This document shows, piece by piece, positions 16,246 through 22,819 of a stretch of 64,000 bases of DNA (its first letter is position 1; each line of letters opens with the position of its first letter). Position numbers and translations under genes: made by a program. The stretch is from an uncultured Pseudomonadota bacterium (GTDB lineage Bacteria; Myxococcota_A; Bradymonadia; Bradymonadales; Bradymonadaceae). The notes below the pieces were generated by a model. That model ran no database searches, had not been told where the DNA came from, and worked only from the letters and a program-made list of their open reading frames with translations. Location of the stretch: positions 124,001 to 188,000 of the forward strand of contig CAJXPB010000005.1 in assembly GCA_913057905.1 (NCBI GenBank), given 5' to 3'.

Positions 16246-18354
16246 ATGTTGGACAGATGGAAGGAGTCAGGCGGCATTCACGAGGTTCTGGGCGACCACA
16301 GTGACGTGGTCCTGGCGGGATTGGTCATCGGGATCATCGCGATGATGATCGTGCCGTTGCCGACGCCTCTGTTGGATGTACTGCTGACGTTGAACATCAC
16401 CGTGGCGGTGACGCTGCTTATGGTGAGTCTGTATGTGCCGCGGGCATTGGACATCGCGGCGTTTCCGTCGATCCTGCTTCTGACGACTCTGTTTCGTCTG
16501 GGGCTCAACATCTCGACGACGCGGCTGATCCTGCTCGACGCCGACGCCGGGTCGGTGGTCGATGCCTTCGGCCACTTCGTCGTGCAGGGGAATTTCGTGG
16601 TCGGTGCGGTGATCTTTCTGATCATCACGATTATCCAGTTCATCGTCATCGCGAAGGGGTCCGAGCGGGTCTCAGAGGTGGCGGCGCGGTTTACGCTCGA
16701 TGCGATGCCCGGCAAGCAGATGTCGATCGATGCGGACCTTCGCGCCGGGGCCTTCGACATGGACGAGGCGCGTCGCCGACGCGGCGAAGTCCAGCGTGAA
16801 AGCCAGCTCTTCGGGTCGATGGACGGGGCCATGAAGTTCGTGAAGGGCGATGCCATCGCCGGCATCGTCATCACGGTCATCAACATCATCGCCGGGCTGA
16901 TCATCGGCATGCTGCAGCAGGGGATGCCGGCGGCGGAGGCCGCCCAGACCTACACGCTGCTGACCATCGGCGACGGGTTGGTCAGCCAGATCCCGGCTCT
17001 GTTGGTCTCGATGACCGCCGGGGTCATCGTCACCCGGGTGGCCGACACCTCGGCCGACAACCACCTGGGCAGCGACATCTTCACCCAGTTGACCAATCAT
17101 CCGAAGGCGATCGCCATCGCGGCGGGACTACTGGCGGTCCTGGCGGTTGTGCCGGGGCTGCCGACCGGCCCCTTTCTGGCGATGGGCGCGGCCGTGGGGC
17201 TTCTGGCATGGAGTCTGTTCGATCGGACCGCCGGCGAGGCGATGCTCGGGGAGTCGGATGTGGCGGAGGTCGAGCGGGTCGAGGACGAGGCCCGTCAGCA
17301 GGGGCTGCAGGCCGAGATGCTGATTCCGGCGGTCACGCCCCTGACACTGGAGATCGGCACGGATCTGACGGCGGCCATCCCCGATGAGCGGCTCGACTGG
17401 CTCGAGGAGATGACCGCGCCCATCCGCGAGGGGATTTTCCATGAGCGAGGGGTCAAGATTCCGGCGCTCCGAGTCCGCCCCGATTCCAAACGGGTCGCAC
17501 CAGACGGGTTTTCGATCCGCATCGACGAAGTCAACGTCGACCGGGCGTGCTATCCGCTGGATAAGCAGTTAGTCGACGCGACCGTAGATGACCTCGAGGT
17601 GTTTCAGGTGTCCGCCACAAAGGCGCGCCACCCGGTCCATCGAGGTCCGGCGAGCTGGGTAGACACCGAGGAAGCCGACGGGCTCGAAGAGGCCGGGTAC
17701 GGCACCTGGGACGTCGCCGGGTACCTTGTATTGCGGCTCACCGCGACGCTGGGCGAAGAGGCCCACGAATTCGTGACCATCCAACAGGTACAGGGCATGC
17801 TCGAGCAGCTCGAACGTCTGTACCCGGCGCTGGTCGAGGAGGTGTCGCCCAAGGTGCTGGATCGACAGGCGTTGACCGAGGTGCTGCGACGCCTCGCCGA
17901 AGAGGGCGTGTCGCTGCGCCATCTGCCGAATATGCTCCAGACTCTGGCCGACCGCGGCCAGTCGATCCAGGAGCCGACGCTGCTTGTCGAGGAGGTTCGC
18001 GCCGGTCTCAGTCGATACATCACCGACCGTCACGCCGACCCCGACGGTACGGTCGTCGTCTACGTGGTGGACCCTGAGGTCGAGTCGACTATCGAGGGGG
18101 CCATCCGGCAGGGGGACGGCGGCCGGTTTCTGGCCCTGGAACCGGAGATCTCCCGGAGGATACTCGACAATGCGACCCGCACGATGCGTCCCGACCTCGA
18201 TGCCGGACGCACGCCTATCGTGCTGACCGGTCAGGACGTACGCGTCTACGTTCGAAAGCTGCTTTCACTGGAGGTCGAACGCGTGACGGTGCTTTCATAC
18301 AGGGAGCTGTCACTGTCGCTGAAGATCCAGCCCATCGCCGAGATCGCCCTTTGA
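16246..18354 (+). CDS. FHIPEP-family type III export gate protein (SctV/FlhA type)
   Basis: 702 aa, preceded by a strong GGGAGG site. The N-terminal half carries about seven to eight membrane segments in the pattern of the FHIPEP family (VLAGLVIGIIAMMIVPLP near residue 22), the conserved TTLFRLGLNISTTRLIL stretch, and the FHIPEP signature region DAMPGKQMSIDADLRAG. The C-terminal half (from about residue 330) is the soluble cytoplasmic domain that forms the nonameric export ring. The family moves flagellin or effectors through a type III machine. No other flagellar or type III secretion genes are present in this window, so it is an orphan here. SctV rather than FlhA is a guess based on the non-flagellar context. 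Confidence 0.92.
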   Translation: MLDRWKESGGIHEVLGDHSDVVLAGLVIGIIAMMIVPLPTPLLDVLLTLNITVAVTLLMVSLYVPRALDIAAFPSILLLTTLFRLGLNISTTRLILLDADAGSVVDAFGHFVVQGNFVVGAVIFLIITIIQFIVIAKGSERVSEVAARFTLDAMPGKQMSIDADLRAGAFDMDEARRRRGEVQRESQLFGSMDGAMKFVKGDAIAGIVITVINIIAGLIIGMLQQGMPAAEAAQTYTLLTIGDGLVSQIPALLVSMTAGVIVTRVADTSADNHLGSDIFTQLTNHPKAIAIAAGLLAVLAVVPGLPTGPFLAMGAAVGLLAWSLFDRTAGEAMLGESDVAEVERVEDEARQQGLQAEMLIPAVTPLTLEIGTDLTAAIPDERLDWLEEMTAPIREGIFHERGVKIPALRVRPDSKRVAPDGFSIRIDEVNVDRACYPLDKQLVDATVDDLEVFQVSATKARHPVHRGPASWVDTEEADGLEEAGYGTWDVAGYLVLRLTATLGEEAHEFVTIQQVQGMLEQLERLYPALVEEVSPKVLDRQALTEVLRRLAEEGVSLRHLPNMLQTLADRGQSIQEPTLLVEEVRAGLSRYITDRHADPDGTVVVYVVDPEVESTIEGAIRQGDGGRFLALEPEISRRILDNATRTMRPDLDAGRTPIVLTGQDVRVYVRKLLSLEVERVTVLSYRELSLSLKIQPIAEIAL

Positions 18355-18498
18355 TTTCATAGATATCCCGGCGGGATTCGGTTGCGGCGATCTTGCGTGA
18401 TTCCAGTGACCTTGCTAGTTGATAGTGTGCATGAACCTGAAAGACGTACGGTGGCTCGACCCCCGGACCAATGGCCTCACCACACGGAGATTGGCGCT

Positions 18499-19575
18499 GT
18501 GATTGTTTGCGATGAATGCGGTCGAGAGAATGACGACGACTACAAGTTTTGTCTGGGCTGCGGTTCGCCGCTGTCGGAGCAGGAGACCGACGAGGCGGAC
18601 GACGACCCGGCAGAGATGATCCGGTGTCCGTTTTGCGGCTCGGAACAGCCGGCAAACTTCAAATTCTGTGGCTCGTGCGGCGAGGAGATTCCCGAAGAGG
18701 CTCAAGACTCCCGTTCGCGCGACGAATCGTCGCAGTCACAGCCCGCGGTGCAGACCGACTCGAAGCCGCCGGCTTCGGGCGCCCAGACGGGAGGCTCGCA
18801 GACCACGAGCCCTTCGGGCGGCCGACCGGCTCCCGGCGATGCACCCGGCATGAGCGAGGGGCGTCCTTCGACGTCTCCCGGAGGCGGTTCGGCACCACCC
18901 AGTCCGATCTCGTCGTCGGATATGCCCGCGGTCTCGAAGGCCGAAGACGCCGTGGGGCGGCTCATCGTGATTCGTCCGGACGGCACCGAAGGTGCCTCGA
19001 TCGACATTCCCAAAGACGCGCTGTTGGTCGGGCGCAATCACGAGCTCGAGGCCCTGGCCAGCGATCCCTTTCTGTCTCCGATTCACGCCAAGATCACCCC
19101 GGAAGACGGGCAGTTCGTCATCCGGGACCGGGACAGCGTAAACGGGATTTTCCGCGAGGTCCGCGACGACATCGAATTGACGGACGGCGACGAAATCCGG
19201 ATCGGACAGGAGCTACTCAGATTCGAGGCCGTCGAGGGTCGCACCGACGAAGACGATGAAACTCTCGCCGCCGGGAGCCCGGACCCAGGCTACTGGGGGC
19301 GACTCGTGGTGGTGGCCGGTCCGGACATCGAGACCGAGGCCTACGCGCTAAACGGCGACGAAGTGACCATCGGTCGTCAGAACGGAGATATCGTCTTTCG
19401 CGACGATGGATTCGTATCGAGCACCCACGCTCAAGTGGCCCATATCGACGAGGGCGTGGTCCTGCGGGATCTCGACAGCAGCAATGGGACCTTTTTGCGT
19501 CTGCGAGACGACTACGTCATGGAGCCCGGCGAACGGGTTCTGATGGGACAGCAGCTCTTCCGCGTCGAGGGCTAA
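18499..19575 (+). CDS. Zinc-ribbon and double FHA-domain protein
   Basis: 358 aa, GTG start with GGAG about nine bases upstream. Two zinc ribbons open the protein: CDEC...CLGC (Cys 4, 7, 18, 21) and CPFC...CGSC (Cys 43, 46, 57, 60). A Ser/Pro/Gly-rich linker follows (about residues 65-145). Two FHA domains end it: the first with GRNHE and SPIHAKI (about 155-240), the second with GRQNGDI, SSTHAQV and SSNGTFL (about 260-355). FHA domains bind phosphothreonine peptides, so it is probably a cytoplasmic scaffold reading Ser/Thr kinase signals. In the first FHA the usual Arg-Ser-His spacing is less canonical than in the second. No kinase gene is adjacent. It converges on the hydrolase gene, overlapping it by four bases. 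Confidence 0.9.
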   Translation: MIVCDECGRENDDDYKFCLGCGSPLSEQETDEADDDPAEMIRCPFCGSEQPANFKFCGSCGEEIPEEAQDSRSRDESSQSQPAVQTDSKPPASGAQTGGSQTTSPSGGRPAPGDAPGMSEGRPSTSPGGGSAPPSPISSSDMPAVSKAEDAVGRLIVIRPDGTEGASIDIPKDALLVGRNHELEALASDPFLSPIHAKITPEDGQFVIRDRDSVNGIFREVRDDIELTDGDEIRIGQELLRFEAVEGRTDEDDETLAAGSPDPGYWGRLVVVAGPDIETEAYALNGDEVTIGRQNGDIVFRDDGFVSSTHAQVAHIDEGVVLRDLDSSNGTFLRLRDDYVMEPGERVLMGQQLFRVEG

Positions 19576-20444
19576 TTTCGGCAATCCGAAAAGACCCGCT
19601 CGCAGAAGGCCTCGACGGCATCACCTATCTCGTCTGGGGCTTCGAGCGGCGCGACGTGGGTGGCATCGTCTACCACCAATAGTTCGCTGTTCGGCATCAG
19701 GTCGTGCATCTGCTCGGACCGATGCAATGGCGTGACCGTGTCGCCACGCCCCGCTACGATGAGTGTCGGCACATCGATGTCGGGCAGCCCGTCCAGCGTG
19801 GTGTGTTCTGCGGCATTCCGAACCAATTTCAAGAAGATTTTGAGATCCATTTTGGCCACATGCTCCAGGTACGGCAGCATGTCGCGGGCGCCCATCATGC
19901 TGGGGTTCGTCTCGGTGGCAGTGGCCACCAGATTGGTGAGCCGGGTCGGCAGGACCGTCTGCCACAGCGTCTGGGTCGTGTTCGGTGCCATCGTCACGAG
20001 CCGCTCCAGGTACGGCAACACCCGGTGCGCGAAGTCGGTGTCCTTGAGGGTATCGAGGGGGCGGCCAAAGCTTCCGCAGAGGGTGATCAGTCCACGGGCG
20101 ACGCCCGGATTGTCCAGGGCGAACTGAAGCAGGACTTGTACGCCCATCGAGTGGCCGGCGATCACGGGAGCATCGGCGTCGAGATGGTCGAGGATGCGCC
20201 GCAGGTCGCCGGCGATCTCGGGGATGTCGTAGGAGTCGGGGTTTGACGGTGGGTCGCTTTCGCCGTGACCCCGATAGTGCCAGCGGATCAAACGGTACCG
20301 GTCCGCCAGCCGATCCATCAGATACGGCCAGATGAATCCGTCGCAGGCGAGCCCGTCGCAGAGGACGATGGCCGGTCCCTGTCCGGTCGTCCCGTACCAA
20401 ATCTTTGCACCGTCGGGGGCTCGAACGTAACCGGTTTGATCCAT
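19572..20444 (-). CDS. Alpha/beta-fold hydrolase
   Basis: 290 aa single-domain hydrolase. The nucleophile elbow is GHSMG; the acid is probably the Asp of VAGRGDTVTP; the catalytic His lies in DDATHVAPLEAP. The HYRGHGESD turn after the oxyanion strand is typical of esterases, lactonases and thioesterases of this fold; the substrate cannot be told. The start MDQTGYVRAPDG lies one base after the pyrE stop codon, so the gene is likely translated with pyrE as the last member of the bactofilin-pyrE operon. Confidence 0.87.
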   Translation of the reverse strand: MDQTGYVRAPDGAKIWYGTTGQGPAIVLCDGLACDGFIWPYLMDRLADRYRLIRWHYRGHGESDPPSNPDSYDIPEIAGDLRRILDHLDADAPVIAGHSMGVQVLLQFALDNPGVARGLITLCGSFGRPLDTLKDTDFAHRVLPYLERLVTMAPNTTQTLWQTVLPTRLTNLVATATETNPSMMGARDMLPYLEHVAKMDLKIFLKLVRNAAEHTTLDGLPDIDVPTLIVAGRGDTVTPLHRSEQMHDLMPNSELLVVDDATHVAPLEAPDEIGDAVEAFCERVFSDCRN

Positions 20445-20445
20445 G

Positions 20446-21030
20446 TCACTCGACCAAGCCGTCGAGCGTATAAAGGCTGTGCAGTTCGACATCCGCCGCG
20501 GCGAGGGTCTGGCGAGCGCCCGCCTCGCGGTCGACGACGGCCAGGGCATGGCGGACGGTCCAACCGTCGGCTCGGAGCTGTTCGACGGCCTCGAGGGTGG
20601 AGTTGCCCGTGGTCATGGTATCGTCGACGGCGATCACGGGCCGGTCACGGCTCAGTTCCGCCGGGGCTTCGACTCGCTCGCCGGTGCCGTGCTCCTTGGT
20701 CGCCTTTCGGACGATGATCGAGTCGGCGACACCGGGTCGGGTTCGGTCATCGCGCGAAGCGAGTGCGGCCGAGGTTACGAGGGGGTCGGCGCCGAGGGTG
20801 AGTCCGCCGAAGGCTCCGACGTCGGGTTCGACCTCGCAGCCGAGCGCCCAGAGCCCGCGCCCGATCAGATCGGCACCCAGGGCCTGGAGGCTTACGCGGC
20901 GAACATCGACGTAGATGGTACTCGTGCCACCGGAGCTCAGCTCGAACTCTTCGCCTTCGATGAGTGCGTCGCGTTGCAATCGACGCAGGAGTGCGTCGCG
21001 GTCTGTCTGGTCAAAGATACGTGGATCCAT
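20446..21030 (-). CDS. pyrE: Orotate phosphoribosyltransferase
   Basis: 194 aa enzyme of pyrimidine synthesis joining orotate and PRPP to give orotidine monophosphate. The PRPP-binding motif AVDDTMTTGNSTLEAVEQL is clear; GEEFELSSGGTSTIYVDVR near the start and FGGLTLGADPLV are typical. The Met at 21030 (MDPRIFDQTDRD) gives normal family length and is preferred over an upstream frame starting within the bactofilin gene. The segment after SIIVRK keeps only the first part of the usual IVRKXXKXHGXG loop but includes KEHGTGERVEAP, so the catalytic loop is present. It lies seven bases after the bactofilin-SAP gene. Confidence 0.93.
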   Translation of the reverse strand: MDPRIFDQTDRDALLRRLQRDALIEGEEFELSSGGTSTIYVDVRRVSLQALGADLIGRGLWALGCEVEPDVGAFGGLTLGADPLVTSAALASRDDRTRPGVADSIIVRKATKEHGTGERVEAPAELSRDRPVIAVDDTMTTGNSTLEAVEQLRADGWTVRHALAVVDREAGARQTLAAADVELHSLYTLDGLVE

Positions 21031-21037
21031 CGTGGGC

Positions 21038-21841
21038 TCAGTCCTCGGAGGTGTCGTCGTCGGCGTCGCCGTTCTTGCCGAGACCGGCTTTTTCGACGAG
21101 CCGCTCAACGAGGGTCGACTTCTTGCCGCGCACGGTCAGATCCCGCTTGCGAAGCTCGTCGCGCAACTCGCGGACGGTATAGGAGTCGGCGATCTCGGAG
21201 GCCTCCATGCCGGACAGCGAGTCGTCCGTGTCCGTCGAATCCGTCGACTCCGAGGATGTGTTCTGCTCGTCGGACTCTTCGGTCTCGTCGGGCTTCTCGG
21301 ATGCCTCTTCATCGGAGGCGTTCGAGGACGTCGCCGACGAGGATTGGCTCGCGGAGCCCGAGCTGGGTTTGCTCGACGCCGTGGAGCGGCTAGATGTCGA
21401 CGAGGAGGTCTTCGAGGTCGACCGGCTCCGGCTGGTGAATGTCGACGTCGAAGTGCTCGACGAGCCGCGTCGGCTCCCCGACCGGCTCGAGCGGCGGGTT
21501 CTGCCGCCCGACGATTCGTCTCCGCCTTCGATGACCTCGATATCACCGGAAAGCTGGGCTCCCTTGTCGATGATCAGGTTCGGCGTTTCGATGTCGGCCA
21601 CGACCCGGGCCGATTCGGTCAGGACGACGCTCTGGGTGGCCTCGATCGTACCGTCGACGGCACCTTCGATGGTCACAACCCCGGCGCGAATCTCACCCTG
21701 GACGAACCCGTCGGAGGCGACGGTCAGCGAGTCTTGAAGGTCGATGGTCCCATCGACCAGACCCGCGACCGTGACGTCGCCGTCGCCGGAGACTTCTCCG
21801 GTCAGGCGCGTCCCCGAGGCGATCAGTGTAGAAGTCGACAT
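21038..21841 (-). CDS. Bactofilin with C-terminal SAP-like domain
   Basis: 267 aa. Residues 1 to about 105 are a bactofilin beta-helix (LIASGTRLTGEVSGDGDVTVAG, repeated VxGxVDGTI turns), the domain that polymerises into cytoskeletal filaments. A Ser/Arg/Thr-rich linker of about 75 residues and an acidic Glu/Asp/Ser stretch follow. The last 45 residues (YTVRELRDELRKRDLTVRGK, then KSTLVERL) match the helix-extended-helix SAP motif usually linked to DNA or RNA binding. This would tie a filament to nucleic acid. Start: ATG at 21841 has a GAGGAG at good spacing; ATG at 21847 overlaps the upstream stop and is also possible. Third bactofilin of the operon. Confidence 0.86.
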   Translation of the reverse strand: MSTSTLIASGTRLTGEVSGDGDVTVAGLVDGTIDLQDSLTVASDGFVQGEIRAGVVTIEGAVDGTIEATQSVVLTESARVVADIETPNLIIDKGAQLSGDIEVIEGGDESSGGRTRRSSRSGSRRGSSSTSTSTFTSRSRSTSKTSSSTSSRSTASSKPSSGSASQSSSATSSNASDEEASEKPDETEESDEQNTSSESTDSTDTDDSLSGMEASEIADSYTVRELRDELRKRDLTVRGKKSTLVERLVEKAGLGKNGDADDDTSED

Positions 21842-21846
21842 AGTCA

Positions 21847-22167
21847 TTACTCCTCAACATCCATCTCGATGTGGCCCTTGAAGCTGGCCCCATCGGCGAT
21901 CTGGATGCGCGGCGACACGATGTCTCCGACCATCCGGCCTTCGGGGGTCAACTCGACCCGGTCTCCCGCGCGAACATTGCCGTTGATGAGACCTTCGACG
22001 CGAACGTCTTCGCTTTCGACGTCGGCCTCGACAACGCCGCCATCGGCGACGGTGACCTCATTGTTGGTGTTGATACTGCCCTTGACGGTCCCTTCGACGG
22101 TGACGGGCGCGTCGCCCGAGATCTCGCCGTCGACGGTAATGTCCGATCCAATGTTGGTATCAGCCAT
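21847..22167 (-). CDS. Bactofilin, minimal form
   Basis: 106 aa, consisting almost only of the bactofilin beta-helix: DITVDGEISGDAPVTVEGTV, then turns with VEADVESEDVRVEGLING and GRMVGDIVSPRIQIADGA. No membrane segment or tail is visible beyond the acidic end. Bactofilins form nucleotide-independent filaments that place cell-wall enzymes, chromosome-segregation proteins or stalk machinery. It lies between two other bactofilin genes on the same strand, overlapping the possible start of the next by one base. Co-polymerisation with its paralogues is likely. Confidence 0.92.
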   Translation of the reverse strand: MADTNIGSDITVDGEISGDAPVTVEGTVKGSINTNNEVTVADGGVVEADVESEDVRVEGLINGNVRAGDRVELTPEGRMVGDIVSPRIQIADGASFKGHIEMDVEE

Positions 22168-22216
22168 AATTCAAGTGGGTTGGCAAAAAGTCAGTAATCA
22201 AATCAACGTGGCGGAA

Positions 22217-22549
22217 TTAGTCGGTCGCCGGCATCTCGACGTCCATATCGATGTTCCCCTTGAACCGGGCGCCTTCCTCGATGTTGATGCGCGGCGCACG
22301 GATGTTTCCGGTGACCTGGCAGCCCTCCGACAGCCGGACGGTGTCCCTGGCGACGATGTCGCCATCGAGGGTGCCGTCGACGGTGATGGAGTCGACATCG
22401 ATTTCGGCTACGACGGTGCCGTCGTCGGCGACCTGAAGATGGCTCTCCAGGGCGACGGTCCCTTCGATGCGACCCTCGACGGTCACGTCTTCGTCGCCGC
22501 TCAACCGGCCGTTGATGGTGATGCCGGATCCAATCGTACAGTCAGCCAT
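22217..22549 (-). CDS. Bactofilin, minimal form
   Basis: 110 aa, first bactofilin of the operon. MADCTIGSGITINGRLSGDE at the start and repeated VEGRIEGTV, VDGTLDGDI and RAPRINIEEGARFKGNID turns identify the fold. The start at 22549 aligns with the start of the neighbouring bactofilin (MADTNIGSDITVDG); a longer frame upstream is not supported by similarity. A 49-base gap separates it from the next bactofilin. The three proteins share the same length of core, consistent with tandem duplication. Confidence 0.9.
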   Translation of the reverse strand: MADCTIGSGITINGRLSGDEDVTVEGRIEGTVALESHLQVADDGTVVAEIDVDSITVDGTLDGDIVARDTVRLSEGCQVTGNIRAPRINIEEGARFKGNIDMDVEMPATD

Positions 22550-22706
22550 GATAGTCCTCGGTCGTTCGTCAGCAGGGGGCCGCCCGTGGGGACGACCCAA
22601 TCCAAACAACGAAAAAAGAGAGTGATTTGCCGCCCAAAATGCCTACCACCAAACGTCAAAGCTCGCAAGGTTTGAGGTGCCGGATGACCAGATAAACATC
22701 GAATCG

Positions 22707-22734
22707 TTGCATTTTATGCGGCTGAACGTACAAT
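22707..22734 (+). promoter_or_regulatory. Possible sigma-70 promoter for the lipase-FadL operon
   Basis: TTGCAT (22707-22712) and TACAAT (22729-22734) are separated by 16 bases, in the 270-base gap between the divergent bactofilin operon and the lipase gene, 86 bases upstream of the lipase start. The -10 matches consensus at five of six positions, the -35 at only three. Otherwise I see nothing else in this gap. Confidence 0.35.
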
Positions 22735-22819
22735 GGAGGTTAGGTCGATTGGAAAAGGATCACCCGGAGTGGTTCGGGGCGGACGAGATTATGAACGAAC
22801 GCGGTGAAACGAGGTCACT

